Below are positions 8,817 to 17,266 of a DNA stretch of 64,000 nt, piece after piece. How positions within the stretch are numbered: the first letter of the stretch is position 1; each line of letters opens with the position of its first letter. Source of the DNA: Streptomyces sp. NBC_00285 (lineage in GTDB: Bacteria; Actinomycetota; Actinomycetes; Streptomycetales; Streptomycetaceae); NCBI RefSeq assembly GCF_036174265.1, contig NZ_CP108055.1:1240001-1304000 (forward strand). The letters run 5' to 3'. The notes beneath the pieces are model-generated. The model saw nothing but the letters and a program-made list of their open reading frames with translations. It ran no database searches and had not been told where the DNA came from. The position numbers and the translations under genes were made by a program.

Positions 8817-9767
8817 TCAGACCGCCGCGGCCGTGTCCGCCTGCCTCGCGAGCGCGGCCGCGGCCGCGCCGACCAGCCCCGCGTCCGTGCCCATCTGCGC
8901 GGGCACGATCGTCAGACGCTGGACGAAGGAGAGAGTCGCGTAGTCGCCCAGCGCCTTGCGCAGCGGCTCGAAGAGCACGTCGCCCGCCTTGCCCACCCCG
9001 CCGCCGATGACGGCGATGTCGATCTCGACGAGGGTCGCAGTGGCGGCGATCCCGGCGGCCAGCGCCCGGGCGGCCCGCGCGAAGGACGCCACGGCGACCG
9101 GATCTCCGGCCCGGGCCGCGTCGGCCACCGCGGCGGCGGAGGTGTCGCCGTCCGGGCCGGGCAGCCAGCCGTTCTCCAGCGCCCGCCGGGCGATGTTCGG
9201 CCCACTGGCTATGCGCTCCACGCAGCCGCGCCCCCCGCACGGGCACGGGTCGCCGTCCAGGTCGACGCTGATGTGCCCGATGTGACCGGCGTTGCCGGTG
9301 GGCCCGGCGTGCAGCTGACCGTTCAGGACCAGGCCACCCCCGACACCCGTCGAAACGACCATGCACAGCGCGTTGTCGTGCCCGCGGGCGGCGCCCTGCC
9401 AGTGCTCCGCCGCCGTGATGGCCACGCCGTCGCCGATCAGCTCGACGGGAAGCCCGCCGGCCGCCGCCCGGACATGCCGGACCAGCGGATAGTCGCGCCA
9501 GCCGGGCACGTTCACCGGGCTCACGGTGCCGGTGGAGGCGTCCACCGGTCCCGCGCTGCCGATGCCGAGGGCGGTGGCGCGTCCCCACAGCGGTGAGCCG
9601 GTGAGCTCGCCGAGCGTCGCCTCGACGGCGCGCATCACGCTCTCGCCGTCCTCCTGTGCGGGCGTGGCGCGTTGCGCGCGCAGGAGGATCCGGCCGTGGC
9701 CGTCCACCAGCGCTCCGGCGATCTTGGTGCCGCCGATGTCGAGCGCAGCCACGAGGTCGGTGTGCAT
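8817..9767 (-). CDS. ROK-family sugar kinase
   Basis: A 316-residue kinase of the ROK family with no DNA-binding domain, so an enzyme and not a repressor. The phosphate loop is ALDIGGTKIAGA (residues 8-19). The zinc-binding signature CPCGGRGC (175-182) follows the HIGHISV histidine region, both diagnostic for glucokinase/fructokinase/ManNAc-kinase type ROK proteins. Around the expected catalytic Asp the usual NDAN reads GDGV (Asp-113 kept, flanking Asn lost), which is slightly unusual. The gene is divergent from the LacI regulator across a palindromic operator, so its expression should respond to that regulator. It probably phosphorylates a monosaccharide freed by the neighbouring alpha-galactosidase or another hydrolase; the sugar cannot be read from sequence. 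Confidence 0.92.
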   Translation of the reverse strand: MHTDLVAALDIGGTKIAGALVDGHGRILLRAQRATPAQEDGESVMRAVEATLGELTGSPLWGRATALGIGSAGPVDASTGTVSPVNVPGWRDYPLVRHVRAAAGGLPVELIGDGVAITAAEHWQGAARGHDNALCMVVSTGVGGGLVLNGQLHAGPTGNAGHIGHISVDLDGDPCPCGGRGCVERIASGPNIARRALENGWLPGPDGDTSAAAVADAARAGDPVAVASFARAARALAAGIAATATLVEIDIAVIGGGVGKAGDVLFEPLRKALGDYATLSFVQRLTIVPAQMGTDAGLVGAAAAALARQADTAAAV

Positions 9768-9866
9768 CAGTGTCAGTTCTCCCCGTCAACCTTGAGGAAT
9801 GGACAGGCCGGTCTCGCGGTGGGGGCGCAGACCGGCAGATTGCGGTGGACAGTGTCTCCCGCATCT

Positions 9867-9878
9867 GACAACGTTGTC
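9867..9878. promoter_or_regulatory. Perfect 12-bp palindrome, likely LacI-family operator
   Basis: GACAACGTTGTC is a perfect palindrome centred on CG, the form expected for LacI/GalR-family sites. It lies between the divergent ROK kinase (start 9767) and LacI regulator (start 9962), about 100 bp and 85 bp from the two starts. Binding by the neighbouring regulator is inferred from position and symmetry. Confidence 0.75.
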
Positions 9879-9961
9879 CAGGCTCTATGCTCGACGCCAC
9901 ATCCTCATACAAAATCATGAACCGCCGCATCCCCGTCGACGACAGGACAGGACGCCGTATC

Positions 9962-11011
9962 GTGCCCGACACCCACAGCCGAGCAGACCGTCACTCCGCG
10001 ACCCGGTACGGCAATCGCCCGACCATGAAGGACGTGGCCGCACGGGCCGGTGTAGGGCTCAAGACGGTCTCGCGCGTCGTGAACAGCGAGGCGGGTGTGA
10101 CGCCGGAGACCGAACACCGGGTCCGGGAGGCCATCGAGGCGCTCGGCTTCCGCCGCAACGACAGCGCACGCGTGCTGCGCAAGGGCCGCACCTCAAGCAT
10201 CGGCCTGGTCCTGGAGGACCTCGCCGACCCGTTCTACGGCCCCCTCAGCCGCGCCGTGGAGGAGGTCGCCCGGGCCAACGGCGCCCTGCTCATCAACGGT
10301 TCCAGCGCGGAGGACCCGGAGCGGGAGCAGGAACTGGTGCTGGCACTGTGTGCCCGGCGCGTGGACGGGCTGGTGGTCATTCCCGCCGGTGACGACCACC
10401 GTTATCTGGAGCCCGAGTTGAAGGCCGGCGTCGCCACGGTGTTCGTGGACCGTCCGGCGGGCCGGATCGACGCCGACGTGGTCCTGTCCGACAACTTCGG
10501 CGGCGCCCGCGACGGCGTGGCCCACCTGATCGCCCACGGCCACCGGCGGATCGGCTTCATCGGTGACATGCCTCGCATCCACACGGCCGCCGAGCGGCTG
10601 CGCGGGTACCAGGCCGCCATGGAGGACGCCGGCATAGAGGTGGCGGACGCCTGGACATCGCTCGGGATCACCGACCCGGAGCGGGTGCGCCGGGCGGCCG
10701 AGAAAATGCTCTCCGGGCCCTCCCCCGTCACCGCGATCTTCGCGGGCAACAACCGGGTGACGGTCACCGTGGTCCGCGTCCTCGCCGAACACACCCGCCG
10801 GGTAGCCTTCGTCGGCTTCGACGACATCGAACTCGCCGACCTGCTCCAGCCGGGCGTCACCGTCGTCGCCCAGGACGCGGCGACCCTCGGCCGCACGGCC
10901 GCGGAGCGGTTGTTCCGCCAGCTGGACGGCACGCTGCTGTCGCCGGAGCGGATCGAACTCCCGACGCGGTTGATCACCCGCGGCTCCGGTGAACTGCCGC
11001 CGACGGACTGA
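9962..11011 (+). CDS. LacI-family transcriptional regulator
   Basis: A 349-residue regulator. I choose the GTG at 9962. Earlier in-frame starts at 9887 and 9917 lie within or just after the palindromic operator and have no ribosome site. The amino end holds the LacI helix-turn-helix with hinge (TMKDVAARAGVGLKTVSRVVN, about 21-41, then GFRRNDSARVLRKG). The rest is a periplasmic-binding-like sensor domain (SIGLVLEDLADPFYGPL, later VAFVGFDDIELADLLQPG). It is divergent from the ROK sugar kinase gene and lies next to alpha-galactosidase, so a galactoside-derived sugar is the likely inducer. It probably represses itself and the kinase through the palindrome at 9867-9878. Confidence 0.92.
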   Translation: MPDTHSRADRHSATRYGNRPTMKDVAARAGVGLKTVSRVVNSEAGVTPETEHRVREAIEALGFRRNDSARVLRKGRTSSIGLVLEDLADPFYGPLSRAVEEVARANGALLINGSSAEDPEREQELVLALCARRVDGLVVIPAGDDHRYLEPELKAGVATVFVDRPAGRIDADVVLSDNFGGARDGVAHLIAHGHRRIGFIGDMPRIHTAAERLRGYQAAMEDAGIEVADAWTSLGITDPERVRRAAEKMLSGPSPVTAIFAGNNRVTVTVVRVLAEHTRRVAFVGFDDIELADLLQPGVTVVAQDAATLGRTAAERLFRQLDGTLLSPERIELPTRLITRGSGELPPTD

Positions 11012-11018
11012 GCAGCGG

Positions 11019-11813
11019 ATGCGGGACGTCACCCTGGAGGCCCTCGGCCTGGCCGGGGCGCCCCGCGAACACCCGTTGCGCTACCCCGGCGTCTGGCCGC
11101 CGGACTCCGCGCTCCTCGACGGCGACCGGCTGTTGCCCCTCGACCGCCTGACCCACGAGGACCGGGTCCCCGTCCTCGCGGTCGGCTCCAATGCCAGTCC
11201 GGGTCAACTGCGGCACAAGATGGCCGAGTTCGGGATCACCTCACCGATCCCGATGGTGAAGACGCGGGTGAGCGGCGTCGGCATCGGCGTCTCCGCGCAT
11301 GTGAGCCGCATGGGATACGTGTCCGCGTCCCCCTTCCATGCCCCGGACGCCGTACGGGAGTTGTTCGTCATCTGGCTGGACGCCGAGCAGCTCACGGTCG
11401 TCGACGCGAGCGAGGGGGTACCGCTGCCGAACGGCAACTACGCCCGCGCCCTGCTGCCCGCGCCCGAGGTGCGGGTCGAGCTGCCCGACGGCATGGCACT
11501 GCCGGGCGTGCACGCGTACGTCAACCGCCACGGCGTCCTGCACGACGGCACCGGCGCTCCCCGCACCCATCCCGGCCAGCGGGAGCTGCTGACCGAACTC
11601 CTCGTGGAATCAGCCCGGTTGAGGGAGTTGTTCGGCATCACACCCGAGGAGTTCGTGGCACGGGCCCGCGCCGACCACCTGCTGTGCGAGGCGGGCACCC
11701 GGCTGTTCGCCGACGAGAAGCGGGTGGCGGAGTCGGGCCTGGAGCCGTTCCTGAGGGTTCAGCAGACCGGGAGCCCCGGCACGGCCTCGTCGTTGTTCCC
11801 GCCCTTGATGTAG
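11019..11813 (+). CDS. Conserved hypothetical protein, possible gamma-glutamylcyclotransferase-like fold
   Basis: A 264-residue protein of no firmly recognised family. The ATG at 11019 begins MRDVTLEALGLAG, 7 bp after the LacI stop, so it may be cotranscribed with it. The segment VPVLAVGSNASPGQLRHKM (about 53-71) resembles the YGSN-type loop of gamma-glutamylcyclotransferase/AIG2-like proteins, but no catalytic glutamate could be placed, so this is a weak hint. No signal peptide or membrane segment is seen. Its last 55 bp overlap the 3' end of the convergent Ser/Thr kinase gene, an unusual arrangement that ties the two C-termini together. Confidence 0.75.
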   Translation: MRDVTLEALGLAGAPREHPLRYPGVWPPDSALLDGDRLLPLDRLTHEDRVPVLAVGSNASPGQLRHKMAEFGITSPIPMVKTRVSGVGIGVSAHVSRMGYVSASPFHAPDAVRELFVIWLDAEQLTVVDASEGVPLPNGNYARALLPAPEVRVELPDGMALPGVHAYVNRHGVLHDGTGAPRTHPGQRELLTELLVESARLRELFGITPEEFVARARADHLLCEAGTRLFADEKRVAESGLEPFLRVQQTGSPGTASSLFPPLM

Positions 11814-13675
11814 ACGACGCTGACATAGACACCGGTGTTGCCGCTGTCGTCGTCCGTCTTCGCCCACCACACGTTGGTCCACTCGCCGGACGTCTCGCGG
11901 CGGCCCAGGTTCGACTGGCAGTAGAAGTAGTTGGTGCCCTTGTAGAGAACGCCGGCCTCGGCGCCGGACGCGGTGTAGGACGTGGCGGTCTTCCAGACGG
12001 TGCAGTTGTACTTACCGCCGCCGACGGCGGTGCAGGCCGGGGTCGGCTCCGGGGTACTGGAGGCGCCGCCGTCCCCGGTGCCCCCGGTCCCGGTGCCGCC
12101 CGAGCCGCCGTCTCCGGAGGTGCCGCCCGAGCCGCCACCCGAGGTGCCGCCGCCCGCGGAGTTCGCGGTGGAGGTCGCGGAGGCGGGGCTCGAGGGTTCG
12201 GAGCCGTCCTTCCCGCCGGACGTCTCCTTCCCGCTCGGGGTCTTCTTGGCACCCTTGCCCGTCGGCTCAGGGCTGCTGGAGCGGTCGGCCTCGGTGCGGG
12301 GGGACGATGAGGCCGTCGCGCTGGTGCCGGACGCGGACGGGCGGACGTCGGCTTCGGCGTTGCCCGTGTTGTTCAGCAGCACCACGGCGGTTCCCGCCAC
12401 CGCCAGGACAACGGTGACGGCCGCCGCGACGAGCAGTGCGCGCCCGTTGCGGCGGGGTGGGTCGGAGACACCCATGAGGCCCGTCGGGGGCTGCTCCGGG
12501 GAGACGTGGGGGCCGAAGCCGTGGACGGGGAGACCGGGCTGTCCTGGAGTACCGCCGTGGGCGGCGGGCGCCCCGAAAGCCTGGGCACCGACCGCGGCCT
12601 GCCCCGGGGTGTCGAACCCGGTTGCGGCCGCGGGCTCCGCCGGCTGGGGGGACCCCGCACCTGCCGGGCCCGCCATCCGGAAGCCCGGCGGCAGCAGCGG
12701 AGTGTCGGGGGCCGACTCCGGTTCCGCCCGTCCGGCCGGAGCCGCCGGGTTCCGCAGAGTCGTCGTAGCGCTGTCCGTCTTGGCGCTGTCCGTAGTGGCG
12801 CTGTCCGTCCCTGCCGCGTCCGCCACCGCCTGCAGCAGCTCGCGGGCCTCCTCGGCGCCCGGACGGGCCTCCGCACGCTTGTCCAGCAGACGCTCCAGGA
12901 CGGGACCGAGGGCTCCGGCGCGGTGGGCCGCGGGGAGCGGTTCGCCGACGATCGCGGTGAGCGTGGAGAACGTCGACGTACGGCGGAACGGCGAGGCGCC
13001 CTCGACGGCCGCGTACAGCGTGGCCCCCAGGGCCCATACGTCGGAGGCCGGGCCGGGATCGGCGCCCTGGGCCCGCTCGGGCGCCATGTAGTCCAGGGAG
13101 CCGACGAGATGACCGGTGCGGGTGAGCTGGGTCGCCGCGCCGTCGCCCGGGTCGTCCATGGTGGCGATGCCGAAGTCGGTCAGCAGGACGCGGCCGGAGC
13201 GGTCGAGCAGGATGTTGCCGGGCTTGACGTCCCGGTGCAGCACGCCGGCTTGGTGGGCGGCGGCCAGCGCGTCCATGACCTTGGCGCCGATCCCGGCCAC
13301 CTCACGCGGGTCGAGAGGGCCGCGCTCGCGCAGCACCGCGTCCAGGGACGGTCCGTCGACCAGCTCCATGACGATCAGTGGACGTCCGTCGATCTCGCCC
13401 ACGTCGTGCACCGCGACGACACCGGGATGCCGGACCCGGGCCGCGGCACGGGCCTCGCGCTGCATCCGCAGCCGCAAATCGGCGAGTTCGGGGCCGTCCG
13501 CGTCGGTGTAGGTGCGCAGTTCCTTGACCGCGACCTCACGGCCGAGCACCTCGTCGACGGCCCGCCAGACCACTCCCATGCCGCCACGCCCGAGCTGGGC
13601 CACGACGCGATAGCGCCCGGCCAGCAAGCGACCGGTCTCGTCCTGGCCCTTCCCGTTGGTCTCCCCCGAAGACAC
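11759..13675 (-). CDS. Receptor-like Ser/Thr protein kinase (PknB type) with extracellular Cys domain
   Basis: A 638-residue one-pass membrane kinase. The catalytic domain fills about 20-285: Gly-loop GRGGMG (29-34), Lys-51 in VAVKE, HRDVKPGN (148-155), DFG (167-169) and the substrate-lobe APE (198-200). A Pro/Ala-rich cytoplasmic linker follows and includes a short repeat (DSATTDSAKTDSATTT, about 291-306). One membrane helix is at about 412-434 (GRALLVAAAVTVVLAVAG). Outside is a Ser/Gly/Thr-rich stalk and a compact domain with Cys in TACTAV, NCTVW, YCQSN and the last residue, likely disulfide-bonded. Unlike classic PknB it has no PASTA repeats. The signal it senses is unknown. It overlaps the convergent gene 11019-11813 by 55 bp. 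Confidence 0.94.
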   Translation of the reverse strand: MSSGETNGKGQDETGRLLAGRYRVVAQLGRGGMGVVWRAVDEVLGREVAVKELRTYTDADGPELADLRLRMQREARAAARVRHPGVVAVHDVGEIDGRPLIVMELVDGPSLDAVLRERGPLDPREVAGIGAKVMDALAAAHQAGVLHRDVKPGNILLDRSGRVLLTDFGIATMDDPGDGAATQLTRTGHLVGSLDYMAPERAQGADPGPASDVWALGATLYAAVEGASPFRRTSTFSTLTAIVGEPLPAAHRAGALGPVLERLLDKRAEARPGAEEARELLQAVADAAGTDSATTDSAKTDSATTTLRNPAAPAGRAEPESAPDTPLLPPGFRMAGPAGAGSPQPAEPAAATGFDTPGQAAVGAQAFGAPAAHGGTPGQPGLPVHGFGPHVSPEQPPTGLMGVSDPPRRNGRALLVAAAVTVVLAVAGTAVVLLNNTGNAEADVRPSASGTSATASSSPRTEADRSSSPEPTGKGAKKTPSGKETSGGKDGSEPSSPASATSTANSAGGGTSGGGSGGTSGDGGSGGTGTGGTGDGGASSTPEPTPACTAVGGGKYNCTVWKTATSYTASGAEAGVLYKGTNYFYCQSNLGRRETSGEWTNVWWAKTDDDSGNTGVYVSVVYIKGGNNDEAVPGLPVC

Positions 13676-13748
13676 AGCTGCCCCGTTCCTGTGAACACGT
13701 CAATGCGTGCGGTACAGACTACGGGGCACGAGTGACAACTCCAGTCGG

Positions 13749-13760
13749 CGGTTGCAACCG
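13749..13760. promoter_or_regulatory. 12-bp palindrome upstream of the Ser/Thr kinase gene
   Basis: CGGTTGCAACCG is a perfect palindrome 74 bp upstream of the kinase start and just past the 3' end of the aldolase-like gene. It could be a regulator site or a minor hairpin; its position fits the kinase promoter. Confidence 0.4.
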
Positions 13761-13771
13761 TGACAGGTCCG

Positions 13772-15088
13772 CTACTTCTGCGGCTTTTTCGTGGAAACGG
13801 TCAGGTCACCGCGCCGAGGTGCCGCATAGCTCTCCAGGTCGGCCCGGGTCAGACCGGCCAGCCGGGCCACCTCGGCGATGTCGAGGGCACCGCAGTCGAG
13901 GCCGCGCAGCAGGTAGCCGCTGAGCGCCTTGGCGGTGGCGGGTTCGTCCATGACGTCGCCGCCCGCGCGGTTGGCGTAGCGGGCGAGACGGCCGGCGGCC
14001 TGCTCGAAGCCCTCGCGGTAGAAGGCGAACACGGCCGCGTACCGGGTGGGGATGTGGCCGGGGTGCATGTCCCAGCCCTGGTAGTAGGCGCGGGCCAGCG
14101 CCCGGCGCGTCAGTCCGTAGTGCAGCCGCCAGGCGTCGTGGACCTTCGCCGTGGGCCCGACCGGCAGGACGTTGGTGGAGCCGTCGGACACCCGTACGCC
14201 GGTGCCCGCGGCCGCGATCTGCATGACCGCTTTGGCGTGGTCGGCGGCGGGATGGTCGCTGGCCTGGTGGGCGGCGGAGACGCCGAGGCAGGCGCTGTAG
14301 TCGAAGGTGCCGTAGTGCAGTCCGGTGGCGCGGCCCTCGGCGGCCTGGATCATCCGGGCGACGGTGGCGGTGCCGTCGGTGGCGAGCACGGCCTGGCTGG
14401 TCTCGATCTGGATCTCGAATCCGAGGCGGCCGGGGTCCAGCCCGTGCGCTTTCTCGAAGGCCTCCAGGAGCCGAACGAACGCACTGACCTGCTCGGCGTA
14501 TGTCACCTTCGGCAGGGTCAGCACCAGCCCCTCGGGCAGGCCGCCCGCCGCCATGAGGCCGGTGAGGAAGACGTCGAGGGTGCGGATGCCGCGGTCCCGG
14601 ACGGCCGCCTCCATGCACTTCATGCGGATGCCCATGTACGGGGCCGCGGTGCCGTTGTCGTACGCCTCGGCGATCAGCCGGGCCGCGCGGGCCGCCGCCT
14701 CGTCCTCCTCGGCGTCCGGACGCGGGCCGTAGCCGTCCTCGAAGTCGACGCGCAGGTCCTCGATCGGCTCGTGCTCCAGCTTGGCCCGTACGCGCGTGTG
14801 GACCGGCTCGGCGAGTTCGTCGGACAGCCCGAGCACGGCGGCGAAGGACGCGGCGTCCGGGGCGTGTTCGTCCAGGGCGGCGAGAGCCCGGTCGCCCCAG
14901 GAGCGGACGGTGTCGGCGGCGAAGACGTCACCGGGGACGTAGACGGTGTGTACGGGCTGTCGGGTACCGGGGTCTCCGGGGTAGCGGCGCTCCAGTTCGG
15001 CGTCGACCGGCGCGAGGGAGGCGCTGATCTCCTCGCTCACGGCACCCGCGAGGCTCGTCGCCACCTTCTCCTGCTGGCCCTGACCCAT
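13772..15088 (-). CDS. DUF6986-type aldolase/citrate-lyase-like protein
   Basis: A 438-residue protein of the HpcH/HpaI aldolase and citrate lyase beta-subunit superfamily, in the group named DUF6986. Recognisable pieces are the acidic LRVDFEDGYG region (about 135) and FEIQIETSQAVL with the Glu used for metal binding, and the glycine-rich GLHYGTFDYSA segment. No signal is seen, so it is cytoplasmic. It would cleave or form a carbon-carbon bond using a pyruvate- or acetyl-type intermediate; the substrate is unknown. Two inverted 15-bp operator-like sites lie 20 bp upstream of the start, so transcription is probably tightly repressed. In Streptomyces related genes are often linked to glyoxylate or purine-allantoin catabolism, which is background and not shown here. 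Confidence 0.85.
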   Translation of the reverse strand: MGQGQQEKVATSLAGAVSEEISASLAPVDAELERRYPGDPGTRQPVHTVYVPGDVFAADTVRSWGDRALAALDEHAPDAASFAAVLGLSDELAEPVHTRVRAKLEHEPIEDLRVDFEDGYGPRPDAEEDEAAARAARLIAEAYDNGTAAPYMGIRMKCMEAAVRDRGIRTLDVFLTGLMAAGGLPEGLVLTLPKVTYAEQVSAFVRLLEAFEKAHGLDPGRLGFEIQIETSQAVLATDGTATVARMIQAAEGRATGLHYGTFDYSACLGVSAAHQASDHPAADHAKAVMQIAAAGTGVRVSDGSTNVLPVGPTAKVHDAWRLHYGLTRRALARAYYQGWDMHPGHIPTRYAAVFAFYREGFEQAAGRLARYANRAGGDVMDEPATAKALSGYLLRGLDCGALDIAEVARLAGLTRADLESYAAPRRGDLTVSTKKPQK

Positions 15089-15107
15089 CCCGCATCCTCC
15101 TGTTTTC

Positions 15108-15137
15108 CGCTCTACGGAATCAACAATCCGTAGAGCG
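15108..15137. promoter_or_regulatory. Paired operator: 11-bp inverted repeat upstream of the aldolase-like gene
   Basis: CGCTCTACGGA and its exact reverse complement face each other across 8 bp. The first arm sits inside TTCCGCTCTACGGAA, itself a 5-bp-armed imperfect palindrome, so the region holds two copies of one 15-bp half-palindromic site in opposite orientation. It lies 20-49 bp upstream of the start at 15088. This is the shape of IclR- or GntR-type sites; an AllR-like regulator is a guess. Confidence 0.7.
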
Positions 15138-15277
15138 AAGTTATCCGCGAATCTTCCCGACGGTCAACACCCCGTCCACGGCGTGAGCCGCCAGGTTCAC
15201 CCAGGATGCCGAGAACCCCTACGCCGTCTTCCACAGTCCGGCTCGAACATTCATCCTGGTCCGTCGGGAGGGACACC

Positions 15278-16171
15278 ATGCCGGACATCAACAGAATGAC
15301 GCGTCGTATGGGGCTCAGAACCGCAGTGGCCGCCGCCGTCACCGTGCCGCTCATGGGCACGCTGCCGGCCTCCGCCGCCAGGTCGGCCAACCGCCGACTC
15401 GATGTCATGACGTTCAACCTACGCTTCGCCAGCACCTCCGAACCCAACAGCTGGGCCGCCCGCCGCCCGGTGATGCGGCAGCTGCTGCGCCAGGAGGCCC
15501 CCACCGTCCTCGGCACCCAGGAGGGCCTCTACCAGCAGCTGCGCGACATCCACTCCGATCTCGGACCGCACTACGACTGGATCGGCACCGGCCGCGAGGG
15601 CGGCAGCCACGACGAGTCCACGGCGATCTTCTACGACACCCGGCGTCTGGCCCCCGTCGAACACGACACGCTCTGGCTCTCCGACACGCCCAGGGTCATC
15701 GGCTCCAACACCTGGGGCGCCGCGTTCCCCCGGATCGTCACCTGGGCGCGCTTTCGCGACCGGGCTGTGGGCGGACGGGACTTCTACGTCCTCAACACGC
15801 ACTTCGACCATGTGAGCCAGTACGCGCGCGAGCGTTCCGCGCAGCTCCTCGCCCGGAAGATCGACGCGTTCGACCACTCACTGCCGGTCGTCGTGACCGG
15901 CGATTTCAACGCCGCGGCCCACGAGAACCAGGCGTACGACATCCTTCTCGCCACCGGAGTCGTCGACACCTGGGACGCGGCGGCCGAACGCAGCAGGCTG
16001 TACGCGACCTTCCACGGCTACAGGCCGCTGACTCCCGACGGCGAACGCATCGACTGGATCCTCGCCACGCCGGGCACCACCGTCCACCGGTCCGTCATCA
16101 ACACCTTCGAGATGAACGGGCAGTTCCCCAGCGACCACCTGCCGGTGCAGACCACCGTGACCCTGGGATGA
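15278..16171 (+). CDS. Secreted endonuclease/exonuclease/phosphatase (EEP) family protein
   Basis: A 297-residue exported hydrolase. The ATG at 15278 follows GGGAGGGACACC. The precursor opens with a Tat-like signal (MTRRMGLRTAVAAAVTV, then PLMGTLPASAA), so it is likely folded before export. The mature EEP domain begins LDVMTFNLRFAS and shows the family residues: the Glu of LGTQEGL, YVLNTHFDH, VVTGDFNAAAHEN, and the terminal SDHLPV His. Members cleave nucleic acids, sphingomyelin or inositol phosphates. The fold alone does not say which, although an extracellular phosphodiesterase or nuclease role is likely. It ends 4 bp before a strong bidirectional terminator and stands alone. Confidence 0.92.
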   Translation: MPDINRMTRRMGLRTAVAAAVTVPLMGTLPASAARSANRRLDVMTFNLRFASTSEPNSWAARRPVMRQLLRQEAPTVLGTQEGLYQQLRDIHSDLGPHYDWIGTGREGGSHDESTAIFYDTRRLAPVEHDTLWLSDTPRVIGSNTWGAAFPRIVTWARFRDRAVGGRDFYVLNTHFDHVSQYARERSAQLLARKIDAFDHSLPVVVTGDFNAAAHENQAYDILLATGVVDTWDAAAERSRLYATFHGYRPLTPDGERIDWILATPGTTVHRSVINTFEMNGQFPSDHLPVQTTVTLG

Positions 16172-16174
16172 GCC

Positions 16175-16210
16175 GAGGCCCCCGCGACCATGGGTGGTCG
16201 CGGGGGCCTC
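16175..16210. terminator. Bidirectional hairpin terminator
   Basis: A perfect 15-bp inverted repeat (GAGGCCCCCGCGACC and its complement) with a 6-nt loop lies between the convergent EEP gene (stop 16171) and etfA (stop at 16228). Confidence 0.9.
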
Positions 16211-16227
16211 GTACGCCCGGAAAGGGA

Positions 16228-17190
16228 TCAGCCCTTGCGGGTGTTGATCTCCTGGGTGAGGGCGGGGACGACGTCGAAGAGGTCGCCGACGATGCCGTAG
16301 TCGACGAGGTCGAAGATGGGGGCTTCGGCGTCCTTGTTGACCGCGACGATGGTCTTGGAGGTCTGCATGCCGGCGCGGTGCTGGATGGCGCCGGAGATGC
16401 CGTTGGCGATGTACAGCTGCGGGGAGACGGACTTGCCGGTCTGGCCGACCTGGTTGGTGTGCGGGTACCAGCCGGCGTCCACCGCGGCCCGGGAGGCGCC
16501 CACGGCCGCGCCGAGGGAGTCGGCCAGGGCCTCGATGATGGCGAAGTTCTCGGAGCCGTTGACGCCGCGGCCGCCGGAGACCACGATCGCGGCCTCGGTC
16601 AGCTCGGGACGGCCGGTCGACTCGCGCGGGGTACGGGCGGTGACCTTGGTGCCGGTGGCCTGCGCGGAGAAGGTCACGGACAGGGCCTCGACCGCGGCGT
16701 CGGCCGGAGCCGCTTCCACGGCGGCGGAGTTGGGCTTGACGGTGATGACCGGGATGCCCTTGGAGATGCGGGAGCGGGTGGTGAAGGAGGCGGCGAACAC
16801 CGACTGGGTGGCGACGGGTCCCTCGTCGCCGGCTTCCAGGTCGGTGGCGTCGGTGATGATGCCGGAGCCGATGCGCAGCGCGAGGCGGGCGGCGATCTCC
16901 TTGCCCTCGGCGGAGGAGGGCACCAGCACGGCGGCCGGGGAGAGGGCCTCGACGGCGGCCTGCAGGGCGTCGACCTTGGGCACGACGAGGTAGTCGGCGT
17001 ACTCGGAGGCGTCGTGGGTCAGGACCTTGACGGCGCCGTGCTCGCCCAGGACGGCGGCGGTGTCGGCGGCACCGGCACCGAGCGCGACGGCGACCGGCTC
17101 GCCGATCCGGCGGGCCAGGGTCAGCAGCTCCAGGGTGGGCTTGCGGACGGCACCGTCCACGTGATCGACATAGACGAGAACTTCAGCCAT
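16228..17190 (-). CDS. etfA: Electron transfer flavoprotein alpha subunit
   Basis: A 320-residue ETF alpha subunit. It begins MAEVLVYVDHVDGAVRKPT after AGGAGAGCA. The N-terminal half has the nucleotide-like fold, and the C-terminal half binds FAD through VVSGGRGVNGSENFA and PQLYIANGISGAIQHRAGM, the conserved adenine and isoalloxazine contacts. With the beta subunit encoded 76 bp upstream it carries electrons from acyl-CoA and other dehydrogenases to the membrane quinone pool. Expression should follow fatty-acid and amino-acid breakdown. The pair is transcribed leftward and ends at the bidirectional terminator. No unusual feature is seen. Confidence 0.96.
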   Translation of the reverse strand: MAEVLVYVDHVDGAVRKPTLELLTLARRIGEPVAVALGAGAADTAAVLGEHGAVKVLTHDASEYADYLVVPKVDALQAAVEALSPAAVLVPSSAEGKEIAARLALRIGSGIITDATDLEAGDEGPVATQSVFAASFTTRSRISKGIPVITVKPNSAAVEAAPADAAVEALSVTFSAQATGTKVTARTPRESTGRPELTEAAIVVSGGRGVNGSENFAIIEALADSLGAAVGASRAAVDAGWYPHTNQVGQTGKSVSPQLYIANGISGAIQHRAGMQTSKTIVAVNKDAEAPIFDLVDYGIVGDLFDVVPALTQEINTRKG

Positions 17191-17266
17191 GGGAATGCTC
17201 TCCTGCGGATTGCGAAGTCTTAAGGGGCGGTAAGGGAGTTGAGCCTCGGCGGGCCAGCGGCCTCTT

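Noticed and set aside
13739..13771. Terminator after the aldolase-like gene
   Set aside because: Only a 12-bp palindrome is present, too short and too near the kinase promoter to call a terminator.
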